From positions 5,021 to 69,020 of the forward strand of contig JBBQKY010000001.1 of NCBI GenBank assembly GCA_038327385.1: 64,000 nt of DNA. The letters run 5' to 3'. The notes under the pieces were generated by a model that worked only from the letters and a program-made list of their open reading frames with translations, was not told the DNA's origin and did no database searches. Numbering within the stretch: the stretch's first letter is position 1; each line of letters starts with the position of its first letter. Of the stretch, positions 16,288 through 23,904 are shown piece after piece. The translations under genes were made by a program, and so were the position numbers. The stretch is from JAWWPG01 sp038327385. GTDB taxonomy: Bacteria > Actinomycetota > Actinomycetes > Propionibacteriales > Nocardioidaceae.

Positions 16288-17530
16288 AGGCGCGACGGTA
16301 GGCGGGCACCAGCTCCATCGCGAGCTGCTCGAGGAACAGCCCCACGTCCGTCACGATCCCCCGAGCCTGGCTGGATCCGCGGTCAGCGAGCTTGGTCACC
16401 GTGGCCGGGTTGATGTCGACGCAGACAAGCGGCACGGAGGCCGGGAGGATGTTGCCGGTGGCCACCGAGTGCAGCATGGTCGCGACCATGAGACAGAAGC
16501 CGACGCCGGGCAGCTTGCTCCGCATCGCGCGCTGCCCCTCGATCACGTCGGTGTAGACGTCGGGCAGGGGGCCGTCGTCACGGACGGAGCCGACCAGCAC
16601 GAACTCCTTGTCATGCGTCACCAGTGCGTGCATGATGCCGCGGGTGAGAACTCCGGACTCGACCGCCGCCTGGATCGAGCCGGCCTTGCGAATCGTGTTC
16701 AGCGCACGGATGTGGTGCTCGTGTCCGTGCTCGACACCCTTACCGAGAGCCAGGTCGACACCGAGGGAGGTGCCGTAGAGCGCCGACTCGATGTCGTGGG
16801 TAGCGAGGGCGTTGCCGGCGAAGAGAACGTCGACGAAACCAGCCTCCACGATCGACACCATGGCGGGCGCAGCGCCGGTGTGCACCACACCCGGACCGCC
16901 CACCCAGAGCAGCCGCTGCCCGGCGGCGCGCGCCTCGCGCATCCCGTCGGCCACCTGACGAACGAGGAGCGCCTGCGGTTTCTCGCTCGAGACGTCCGAC
17001 TCCATGAAGCCGAAGACTCCGCTGGCACCCGAGATCGGAGCGGGTGTGGTGACCTTGATACCGGCGGCTCCGCACAGGACCTTCATGCCCACCAGCACGT
17101 CCGACATCGGCAGCGTGTAGACCCGCAGCTGCCCGGTCGTCTCGATGACCAGCCCACAGTCCATCTCCGGGTTCTCGACCGTGGTCCACTGCCCGTCGTA
17201 CCGCACCTGCGTCGCGAGGTTCGTGGTCGAGTAGAAGCCGTCAGGGAAGACGCCAGGCTGGGTGACCTCCTCGATGTCGACCTCGCCGGGGTCGACCATG
17301 TTGACGCCACGCGTCTGCATCCGCATGAGCAACCGCTGCAACACCTCACGGTCCTCGGCGCAAACCTGCAGACGCGCGTACGAGGGGTCGTCCTTGTTGT
17401 GGCCGATGTCGACCGTCTCCATGACGTAGTCCCCGTCGTACTCGCGGATGTCCTCGAGCACGCGGGACAGGATGCCGCTGTCCATCAGGTGGCCGCGGAT
17501 CTCCACCGTCTCGCTCGACTGCATACCCAT
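16286..17530 (-). CDS. TIGR00300-family protein (LOR/SDH-like; related to archaeal ornithine cyclodeaminase)
   Basis: The 414-residue product matches the TIGR00300 family: an N-terminal ligand domain (TVEIRGHLMDSGIL, YVMETVDIG), a middle substrate-binding part (GFYSTTNLAT, NPEMDCGLVIE) and a Rossmann-like half (LLWVGGPGVVHTGAAPAM, DVLFAGNALATHDIESAL, HALVTHDKEFVLVGSVRDDG). The family is named after lysine-ketoglutarate reductase/saccharopine dehydrogenase; relatives in archaea act as NAD-dependent ornithine cyclodeaminases and the same module ends cyanobacterial ArgZ/AgrE. An ornithine-to-proline activity is a reasonable guess only. The start is ATG 17530, six bases after a TAGCCT -10 box; GTG 17536 is an upstream alternative. 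Confidence 0.8.
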   Translation of the reverse strand: MGMQSSETVEIRGHLMDSGILSRVLEDIREYDGDYVMETVDIGHNKDDPSYARLQVCAEDREVLQRLLMRMQTRGVNMVDPGEVDIEEVTQPGVFPDGFYSTTNLATQVRYDGQWTTVENPEMDCGLVIETTGQLRVYTLPMSDVLVGMKVLCGAAGIKVTTPAPISGASGVFGFMESDVSSEKPQALLVRQVADGMREARAAGQRLLWVGGPGVVHTGAAPAMVSIVEAGFVDVLFAGNALATHDIESALYGTSLGVDLALGKGVEHGHEHHIRALNTIRKAGSIQAAVESGVLTRGIMHALVTHDKEFVLVGSVRDDGPLPDVYTDVIEGQRAMRSKLPGVGFCLMVATMLHSVATGNILPASVPLVCVDINPATVTKLADRGSSQARGIVTDVGLFLEQLAMELVPAYRRA

Positions 17531-17536
17531 CCGCAC

Positions 17537-17542
17537 AGGCTA
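17537..17542 (-). promoter_or_regulatory. Leaderless -10 box TAGCCT
   Basis: On the minus strand TAGCCT is followed by gtgcgg and ATG 17530, which places the transcript start at the start codon of the TIGR00300-family gene and argues against GTG 17536. Confidence 0.55.
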
Positions 17543-17618
17543 AGCCATCGATCCTGGCCGCAAGGAACACCGACGATCGGGTTGCTCCGGTGACCCGGCG
17601 CCGGAGTTCCGGGCAGGC

Positions 17619-18356
17619 TCAGACCTGGGCGCCGTCGTCAGGGTCGTCGAGCCGAGCGCTGCCGTCATCCATCCGGACCACCAGCGTCACGAAACCGCCG
17701 ATGAAGCCTATCGCCGCGAGCAGCGTCAGCCAGGTCGGGAGCGACAGCGCGAACACCGCGGCGGCCAGCAGCAGGGCTGGCCCCCCGATCAGACCCAGCC
17801 AGGCGACCTGCTCCGCCCCGCTGAGACGGGGCAACGGGGGTGGCGGCGGGGGCACGAAGCGCTCCTCGTCCCACGGGTCGCGACGGGAGCCGCGCTGCCG
17901 CGACAGGTCGAGGTTGTCGGGGGTCTCCGGGGAGCCCGGCAGGTGGTCAGCCGCCGAGGCCGCCCCGTTTCCGCCGGTCTCGACGTCGTCGCGGGTGGCC
18001 TCAGCGTCGACGTCCTCGTACACCGGCCATGGAGCCACCTCGGCCGTGGAAGGGGTGTCGTAGCCCGCGACGATCTGCGCCCAGGTCAGGTCGTCGTTGC
18101 GCTGGGCAAGGTTGGGGTCCACCGCAGACACCAGCTCCAGGGCCTGAACCGTCGCGGCAGCGTCGACGTACAGCCGGACGAGCACCTCGACTCGGTACTC
18201 CGGGCGGTCGAGACCCGCGATCGAGGGACTGTCCACCGGTTGGGAGTAGGCGGCGATCTGCTTGTGCTTGAGCTCGCCCAGCAGAGCCTCCGCGACGCTC
18301 GGGTTCAGGTCGGCGACCGGCAGGTACGACGAGGCCGTCAGCCCGTTAGAGCGCAT
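17619..18356 (-). CDS. Membrane protein with two C-terminal TM helices, function unknown
   Basis: The 245-residue product has a soluble N-terminal alpha/beta part (VADLNPSVAEALLGELKHKQIAAY, then YRVEVLVRLYVDAAATVQALELV), a disordered acidic and proline-rich linker with five prolines in a row, and two membrane helices near the C-terminus (VAWLGLIGGPALLLAAAVFAL and LLAAIGFIGGFVTLVV). The short tail is acidic. I do not recognise a family with confidence. The N-terminal repeat-like halves recall proteins that bind small ligands. It diverges from plsC with a 182-base gap. ATG 18356 is used; no clear ribosome binding site is seen. Confidence 0.65.
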   Translation of the reverse strand: MRSNGLTASSYLPVADLNPSVAEALLGELKHKQIAAYSQPVDSPSIAGLDRPEYRVEVLVRLYVDAAATVQALELVSAVDPNLAQRNDDLTWAQIVAGYDTPSTAEVAPWPVYEDVDAEATRDDVETGGNGAASAADHLPGSPETPDNLDLSRQRGSRRDPWDEERFVPPPPPPLPRLSGAEQVAWLGLIGGPALLLAAAVFALSLPTWLTLLAAIGFIGGFVTLVVRMDDGSARLDDPDDGAQV

Positions 18357-18510
18357 CGCTCGACTTGGTTGCGGCCTGGAACGGCTGCACATGGGCCAGT
18401 ACCGGCACCGTGAGCTCCTGGTTGGTTGGTCTGTCGGCCAATCGTGTCACGTCCGTCGTGGCATTTCGACCGACCGCATGGCACCGGGCGCCCCCGGTGA
18501 CGATCGACAC

Positions 18511-18532
18511 TAAGGTGACAGGGACAAGGAGG
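18511..18532 (+). promoter_or_regulatory. -10 box and ribosome binding site of plsC
   Basis: TAAGGT (18511-18516) fits a -10 box with a start point near 18523; AAGGAGG (18526-18532) is a strong ribosome binding site six bases before GTG 18539, which fixes the start codon. Confidence 0.55.
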
Positions 18533-18538
18533 TTGCCG

Positions 18539-19300
18539 GTGTTCTACTGGATGCTCAAGTGGGTGCTGGTCGGCCCCCTGCTGAAGGTGCTGTTCCGGAC
18601 CGACACGGAGGGCACCGAGAACGTGCCCGAGTCGGGAGCAGCCATCATCGCCAGCAACCACCTGTCCTACTCGGACTGGCTGTTCATGCCGCTGGCGATA
18701 CCGCGCCGCGTCACCTTCGTCGCGAAGGCTGAGTACTTCACGACCCCGGGGCTGAAGGGCTGGCTGCAGAAGACATTCTTCTCCGGTGCGGGACAGGTGC
18801 CCATCGACCGCTCCAGCGGCACGGCCGCCGCCGGGGCCATCACCATCGGCCTCAAGATCCTGCGATCCGGCGGCCTCTTCGGCATCTACCCCGAAGGCAC
18901 CCGCTCCCACGACGGCCGCCTCTACCGGGGCAAGACCGGAGTGGCCCGGATGGCACTGGAGGCGAAGGTGCCGGTGATCCCGGTGGCGGTGATCGGCACG
19001 AACGTGGTGGCCCCACCGGGCAAGGTGTTCGGCAAGTTCGCCCGTCCGGTCGTGCGTTTCGGCAAGCCGCTCGACTTCTCCCGCTACCAGGGCATGGAGG
19101 AGGACAGGTTCGTGCTGCGCTCGATCACCGACGAGATCATGTACGAGATCATGAACCTGTCCGGGCAGGAGTACGTCGACATCTACGCCAGCCGCGCCAA
19201 GGAGGACGCGCATGCCGAGGCCAAGGCGGCGGCCGCGGCCGCGAAAGCGCGAGCCAAGGCAGCGGCAGGCCCCCCGGCTGAGGCCAAGAAGAGCGCCTGA
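18539..19300 (+). CDS. plsC: 1-acylglycerol-3-phosphate acyltransferase family (PlsC)
   Basis: PlsC-type enzymes acylate lysophosphatidic acid or related lipids at the inner face of the membrane. The 253-residue product has a hydrophobic N-terminus, the catalytic NHLSYSD with H41 and D46 (HX4D), the substrate motif YPEGTRSHDGRLYRGKTGVA, and VPVIPVAVIG. The C-terminal 40 residues are an Ala/Lys-rich tail (AKAAAAAAKARAKAAA) that could contact acidic membranes. Rv2182c is the positional match. In this neighbourhood (pimB, fadD15-like) acylation of phosphatidylinositol mannosides is also possible. Confidence 0.85.
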   Translation: MFYWMLKWVLVGPLLKVLFRTDTEGTENVPESGAAIIASNHLSYSDWLFMPLAIPRRVTFVAKAEYFTTPGLKGWLQKTFFSGAGQVPIDRSSGTAAAGAITIGLKILRSGGLFGIYPEGTRSHDGRLYRGKTGVARMALEAKVPVIPVAVIGTNVVAPPGKVFGKFARPVVRFGKPLDFSRYQGMEEDRFVLRSITDEIMYEIMNLSGQEYVDIYASRAKEDAHAEAKAAAAAAKARAKAAAGPPAEAKKSA

Positions 19301-19353
19301 CCCATCTCTGCACCCCTGATCAATCGATCCCGAAGTCATCGAGGAGTTTCACC

Positions 19354-20379
19354 ATGCGTGTAGGAGTCCTGACCGGGGGTGGCGACTGCCCAGGTCTGAA
19401 TGCCGTCATCCGGGCGGTCGTCCGCAAGGGCGTCACAGAGTACGGCTTCGAGTTCGTGGGCTTTCGCGACGGGTGGCGCGGCCCGCTCGAGAACCTCACC
19501 TCCGAGCTCGGGATCCGCCAGGTCCGTGGCATCCTGCCCCGCGGCGGCACGATCCTGGGTTCGTCACGCACGAACCCCTTCTCGATCGAGGACGGCGTCG
19601 AGAGGATCACCGAGAACCTCGCGGCCAACGGCGTCGAGGCGCTGGTGGCGATCGGCGGCGAGGACACCCTCGGGGTGGCGACGAAGCTGGCGGACCTCGG
19701 CGTCCAAGTGGTCGGCGTACCGAAGACCATCGACAACGACCTCAGCGCCACGGACTTCACCTTCGGCTTCGACACAGCCGTCAACATCGCCATGGAGGCG
19801 ATCGACCGGCTGCACACGACCGCCGAGTCCCACCACCGGGTGCTGGTCGTCGAGGTCATGGGCAGACACGCCGGCTGGATCGCGCTGCACTCGGGCCTCG
19901 CCGGCGGGGCCAACATCATCTTGATTCCCGAGCAGCCTTTCGACATCGACCGGGTCTGCGCCCTCGTCGAGCGGCGTTTCGAGCTGCAGTACGCGCCGAT
20001 CATCGTCGTGGCGGAGGGTGCTATCCCGGTCGAAGGCACGATGGAGACCATCGCAGGTTCTCTCGACGAGTTCGGGCACGCCCGGCTCGGCGGCATCGGT
20101 GACCGCCTTGCCCAGGCGATCGAGTCGCGCACTGGCAAGGAGGCGAGGACCGTGGTGATCGGGCACGTGCAGCGCGGTGGCACGCCGACGGCTTTCGACA
20201 GGTGGCTCGCCACCCGCTTCGGGCTGCACGCCATCACCGCCGTGCACGACGGCGACTTCGGCAAGATGGTGGCGCTGCGGGGGACCAACATCGTCCGGGT
20301 ACCCCTCGTCGATGGCACCGGCACGCTGAAGACCGTGGACCCGTCGCAGTACAACGAGGCTGAGGTTCTGTTCGGTTGA
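19354..20379 (+). CDS. pfp: 6-phosphofructokinase, pyrophosphate-type by active-site residues
   Basis: Phosphorylates fructose 6-phosphate at C1. The 341-residue product shows VLTGGGDCPGLNAVIR, the catalytic TIDND loop (PKTIDNDL), MGRHAGW and VAEGA. Two residues that set the phosphoryl donor are those of PPi enzymes: D104 in GGED (glycine in ATP enzymes, GGDG) and K124 in PKTIDND (glycine in ATP-type E. coli PfkA). The numbering is identical to the known Amycolatopsis methanolica PPi-PFK, which it resembles throughout. A PPi enzyme is reversible and would save ATP in glycolysis. ATG 19354 has GAGGAG upstream. A 65-base gap separates it from the DAHP synthase gene. Confidence 0.85.
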   Translation: MRVGVLTGGGDCPGLNAVIRAVVRKGVTEYGFEFVGFRDGWRGPLENLTSELGIRQVRGILPRGGTILGSSRTNPFSIEDGVERITENLAANGVEALVAIGGEDTLGVATKLADLGVQVVGVPKTIDNDLSATDFTFGFDTAVNIAMEAIDRLHTTAESHHRVLVVEVMGRHAGWIALHSGLAGGANIILIPEQPFDIDRVCALVERRFELQYAPIIVVAEGAIPVEGTMETIAGSLDEFGHARLGGIGDRLAQAIESRTGKEARTVVIGHVQRGGTPTAFDRWLATRFGLHAITAVHDGDFGKMVALRGTNIVRVPLVDGTGTLKTVDPSQYNEAEVLFG

Positions 20380-20432
20380 GCTGCGTCGCCTCCGACGGGC
20401 GTGCGACGGTCCCGCAGCGGCAGCCGGCCAAC

Positions 20433-20438
20433 TACTCT
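20433..20438 (+). promoter_or_regulatory. Leaderless -10 box TACTCT
   Basis: TACTCT followed by tgtcgg and GTG 20445 gives the TANNNT plus 6-nt geometry of a leaderless transcript for DAHP synthase, and fixes the start in a frame open further upstream. Confidence 0.6.
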
Positions 20439-20444
20439 TGTCGG

Positions 20445-21785
20445 GTGAGTGTCCCGAGCCTGGAGGAGCTACGCGCGCGCGGGCCGCGCCAGCAGCCGTC
20501 CTGGCCAGCGGCCGACCGGGTGGCCGACGCGGTGCGGCAGCTGCGATCCAAGCCGCCGCTCGTCTTCGCGGGGGAGTGCGACGACCTCAAGGCCAGCCTG
20601 GCCAAGGTGGCGGCCGGCGAGGCATTCCTGCTGCAAGGCGGTGACTGCGCGGAGACCTTCGACGGGGTGACCGCCGACCAGGTTCGCGCCAAGCTCCAGG
20701 TGCTCCTCCAGATGGCGGTCGTCCTCACGTACGGGGCGTCATTGCCGGTCGTCAAGATCGGCCGGATCGCGGGCCAGTACGCCAAGCCTCGCTCCAGTGA
20801 CACCGAGGTACGCGACGGCGTCGAGCTGCCGGCGTACCGCGGCGACGCCGTGAACGGCTTCGAGTTCACGGCCAGCAGCAGGAGGCCCGACCCGAGCCGG
20901 CTCGTCGAGGTCTACAACGCCTCGGCCGCCACCTTGAACCTCTGCCGGGCTTTCCTGCAAGGTGGTTTCGCCGACCTGCGGCAGATGCACGCCTGGAACA
21001 CCGACTTCGTCCGGACCAGTCCGGTAGGCGCGGTCTACGAGAAGATGGCCGGCGACATCGAGCGCGCGCTGAACTTCATGGAGGCGATCGGGGCGGAGTC
21101 TGAGGAGCTGCACCGGGTCGCGTTTCACAGCAGTCACGAAGCGCTCATCCTCGAGTACGAGCATGCCCTCACCAGGATCGACTCGCGCACTGACCGCCCG
21201 TACGACGTGTCGGGTCACTTCCTGTGGGTCGGGGAGCGGACCCGGCAGCTCGACGGCGCCCACGTGGAGCTAATGTCGGTCGTGCAGAACCCGATCGGCG
21301 TCAAGCTGGGGCCGACAGTCACTCCCGACGAGGCGCTGGCGCTGGCAGCCAAGCTCAACCCGGACAACGAGCCGGGGCGGCTGACGTTCATCACGCGGAT
21401 GGGAGCCCGCCGCATCCGCGACACCCTGCCCACGCTCGTCGAGAAGGTGACGGCCGCCGGCGTGGAGGTGGCATGGGTGACCGATCCTATGCACGGCAAC
21501 ACGTTCGAGACCTCGACGGGATACAAGACCCGCAACTTCGACGACGTCATCGACGAGGTTCGGGGCTTCTTCGAAGTGCACCACGCCCTCGGGACCTGGC
21601 CGGGCGGGCTGCACGTGGAGCTGACCGGCGGCGATGTGACGGAATGCGTGGGTGGCGGTGAGGCGCTGAACGAGCACCACCTCCGGGACCGCTACGAATC
21701 GGTGTGCGACCCGCGGTTGAACCGCACCCAGTCGCTGGAGCTCGCCTTCCTCGTGGCGCAGATGCTCGGTGCCCGGCACCGTTGA
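20445..21785 (+). CDS. aroG: Class II 3-deoxy-7-phosphoheptulonate (DAHP) synthase
   Basis: First step of the shikimate pathway, joining phosphoenolpyruvate and erythrose 4-phosphate. The 446-residue product is of the large class II type: ALL key stretches are present, such as GECDDLKASLAKVAAGEAFL, LQGGDCAETF with the metal cysteine, VVKIGRIAGQYAKPRS, RMGARRIRDTLP, WVTDPMHGNT and ELTGGDVTECVGG. The length fits the class. The start is GTG 20445, supported by a leaderless promoter. Rv2178c is the positional match, in which feedback control by aromatic amino acids needs an N-terminal extension; whether it is conserved here cannot be judged. Confidence 0.93.
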   Translation: MSVPSLEELRARGPRQQPSWPAADRVADAVRQLRSKPPLVFAGECDDLKASLAKVAAGEAFLLQGGDCAETFDGVTADQVRAKLQVLLQMAVVLTYGASLPVVKIGRIAGQYAKPRSSDTEVRDGVELPAYRGDAVNGFEFTASSRRPDPSRLVEVYNASAATLNLCRAFLQGGFADLRQMHAWNTDFVRTSPVGAVYEKMAGDIERALNFMEAIGAESEELHRVAFHSSHEALILEYEHALTRIDSRTDRPYDVSGHFLWVGERTRQLDGAHVELMSVVQNPIGVKLGPTVTPDEALALAAKLNPDNEPGRLTFITRMGARRIRDTLPTLVEKVTAAGVEVAWVTDPMHGNTFETSTGYKTRNFDDVIDEVRGFFEVHHALGTWPGGLHVELTGGDVTECVGGGEALNEHHLRDRYESVCDPRLNRTQSLELAFLVAQMLGARHR

Positions 21786-21827
21786 GGTCTCGAGCATGTT
21801 AGGTCGCGTCAGCCGGAGATCTCACCG

Positions 21828-22832
21828 ATGATCGACCTGCGCAGCGACACCGTCACGCGGCCGAGCGCGGCGATGCGGCAGGCCATGATCTCGGCGGACG
21901 TTGGTGACGACGTGTACGGCGAAGACCCGACCGTGGCGGCGCTGGAGGAGCGGGTGGCCGACATGTTCGGCTTCGAGGCGGCGCTCTTCACCGTGACCGG
22001 CTCGCTGGCGAACGTCCTCGCGGTGCGGGCCCTTGTGAGTGTGGGCCAGGAGGTGCTGTGCGAGTCGTCGGCGCACATCGCGCGGGCCGAGCTGGGCGCG
22101 CACGGCGCCGTCAGCGGCGTGACCATGCGTACCTGGACCGATCCTCGGGGGCACGTCGACCTGGCTGCCCTGGCTGACATGCGCGCCCCCGACCTCGGCC
22201 CCTTCCTTGTTCGTACGGCATGCGTGTCCGTCGAGAACACGCACAACTTCGCGGGTGGCCGCGTGCAGCCGCTCGAGACCCTCCGCGCCTTGCGGTCCTA
22301 CGCCGACGAGGTGGGGGTCCGCGTGCACGTCGACGGCGCCCGAGTCTGGAACGCGCAGGTGGCGACGGGTACGCCGCTGCGTGCGCTCGGCGCCGACGTG
22401 GCCGACACCATGACGGTCTCGCTGTCCAAGGGGCTCGGCGCCCCGGTCGGGTCACTGCTGCTGGCTTCGCGCGACCAGGTCACTGAAGCCCGGGTCTGGC
22501 GCAAGAGGCTGGGCGGCGGCTGGCGGCAGGCCGGCGTGCTCGCCGCGGCAGGACTGTATGCGCTCGACCACAACGTCGACCGGCTCGCCGAGGACCACGC
22601 CAACGCTGCGGTGCTGGCTGCGGCCGCTGGCATCGTCGACGGTGAGGTCGAGACGAACATCGTCGCCATCACCACGCCGGACGCTGCCGGACTTGTCCGG
22701 CGCTGTGCTGACGACCAGGTGCTGGTGTCGGCGGTTGGGCCCAACGTCGTACGAGCGGTGACCCACCTGGACGTCTCCGCGGCCGACGCCAGGCGGGCTG
22801 CCGAGGTGCTGGCCCGGGCGATCCGGCCGTAA
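21828..22832 (+). CDS. ltaE: Low-specificity L-threonine aldolase
   Basis: A PLP enzyme that splits threonine and allo-threonine to glycine and acetaldehyde. The 334-residue product opens with MIDLRSDTVTRPSAAMRQAM and has DDVYGEDPTVAALEE, SVENTHNFAGG, VHVDGARVWNA with the PLP-binding aspartate, and SLSKGLGAPVGS with the Schiff-base lysine. All are standard for the family. GGAG lies nine bases before the ATG. It ends 31 bases before the convergent EamA gene. Confidence 0.92.
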   Translation: MIDLRSDTVTRPSAAMRQAMISADVGDDVYGEDPTVAALEERVADMFGFEAALFTVTGSLANVLAVRALVSVGQEVLCESSAHIARAELGAHGAVSGVTMRTWTDPRGHVDLAALADMRAPDLGPFLVRTACVSVENTHNFAGGRVQPLETLRALRSYADEVGVRVHVDGARVWNAQVATGTPLRALGADVADTMTVSLSKGLGAPVGSLLLASRDQVTEARVWRKRLGGGWRQAGVLAAAGLYALDHNVDRLAEDHANAAVLAAAAGIVDGEVETNIVAITTPDAAGLVRRCADDQVLVSAVGPNVVRAVTHLDVSAADARRAAEVLARAIRP

Positions 22833-22863
22833 CCTCCCGTTGCAGAGCTCGTCGCGGAGCTCG

Positions 22864-23793
22864 TCACAGGGGAAGCTGCGGGGTCGGGGCAGCCGTCGCC
22901 TCGTGCCGCGATGGGTGCCCGCTGTCCGAGGGGCCGTCACGCGGCGACAGCTCAATGACGTACATCGCGGTCAGCACGAACCCGCCGCCGACGACCATCC
23001 TCGTCGTCAGCGACTCCCCACCGAACAGAACGGCGAAGAAGGCTGCCCAGACGGGTTCCATCGTCATGATCACCGCAGTCCTGGTCGCTGACAGGTGAGC
23101 CTGCGCCCAGGTCTGGGCGAGGATCGCCATCGCGCCCGGGACGATCGCCATGTACACGAGTGCGGTCCAGCCGCCGGGCGACTGAGGCGTGCCGATGCCG
23201 CTGGGAGCCGTGAACACGAGGCAGAGCGCGCCGATCACCATGAGCTGGACGACCGAGAGGCCGACGGCGTTGTCCGTTCGGGACCACTGCCCCAGCCCGA
23301 GGATGTGTACGGCGTAGAGCATCGCGGCGGCGAAGATGAGGCCGACGCCGAGCGAGACCGACAGGCCGTTGAGAGCCAGGAAGCCCAGCCCGGTGGCGGA
23401 CAGCGCCACGGCCAGCCAGACCGTCACGCGGATGTGCTCGCGGAAGAGCCCGGCGGCCAGCAGTGGAGTCGCCACGACGTACATCCCCGTGACGAACCCC
23501 GAGACACTCGCCGCCGTCTGGGAGAGGCCGATCGTCTGGAGCAGCTGGGCACTGCCGTAGACCAGCCCCAGCACGACGGCATGGGAGACGTCGCGGCGCG
23601 ACAACCGGAAGACGGACCGGTGCGCTGCCGCGAACGCGGCGGTTCCGGCGATGGCGAAGCGCAGGCCGAGGAAGTCCAGCACCGAGATCTCGTGCAGGAG
23701 GTCCTTGATCATGAAGAACGTGGAGCCCCAGGAGGCTGTGACACCGAGCAGGGCAAAAGTCGCCAGCAGCTCTGTCCTGCGCACGCTCGTCAC
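22864..23793 (-). CDS. EamA/DMT-family metabolite exporter
   Basis: The 309-residue membrane protein has about ten hydrophobic helices in two EamA repeats, starting with LLATFALLGVTASWGSTFFMI and with GTRTAVIMTMEPVWAAFFA-like TAVIMTMEPVWAAFFAVLFG in the second half, the typical EPVxA motif. Members export amino acids or other small metabolites using the proton gradient. The substrate is not predictable. GTG 23793 lies six bases after a TAGGGT -10 box, so the mRNA is leaderless. The last 25 residues are a polar tail. Confidence 0.85.
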   Translation of the reverse strand: MTSVRRTELLATFALLGVTASWGSTFFMIKDLLHEISVLDFLGLRFAIAGTAAFAAAHRSVFRLSRRDVSHAVVLGLVYGSAQLLQTIGLSQTAASVSGFVTGMYVVATPLLAAGLFREHIRVTVWLAVALSATGLGFLALNGLSVSLGVGLIFAAAMLYAVHILGLGQWSRTDNAVGLSVVQLMVIGALCLVFTAPSGIGTPQSPGGWTALVYMAIVPGAMAILAQTWAQAHLSATRTAVIMTMEPVWAAFFAVLFGGESLTTRMVVGGGFVLTAMYVIELSPRDGPSDSGHPSRHEATAAPTPQLPL

Positions 23794-23799
23794 CGCGCC

Positions 23800-23805
23800 A
23801 CCCTA
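23800..23805 (-). promoter_or_regulatory. Leaderless -10 box TAGGGT
   Basis: On the minus strand TAGGGT, then ggcgcg, then GTG 23793 of the EamA gene. Confidence 0.55.
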
Positions 23806-23830
23806 GTGGGGCGCCCCGGACCACCCGGCC

Positions 23831-23855
23831 GGCGCCAGAACCGCGCATATGAGCC
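23831..23855 (-). repeat. Reverse copy of the dispersed 24-bp motif
   Basis: Read on the minus strand it contains CATATGCGCGGTTCTGGCGC, matching the core of the copies at 5831, 5883, 63369 and 63421. It lies in the 111-base gap between the kinase gene and the EamA gene. Confidence 0.55.
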
Positions 23856-23904
23856 GTTGTGTTGCTGCCGGGCCCGGCCCGGCCTTCGGAGCCCGGCTTC
23901 GGCG

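Noticed and set aside
22845..22862. GAGCTC-N6-GAGCTC as terminator between ltaE and the EamA gene
   Set aside because: The six-base stem is short and each half is itself palindromic; too weak to list.
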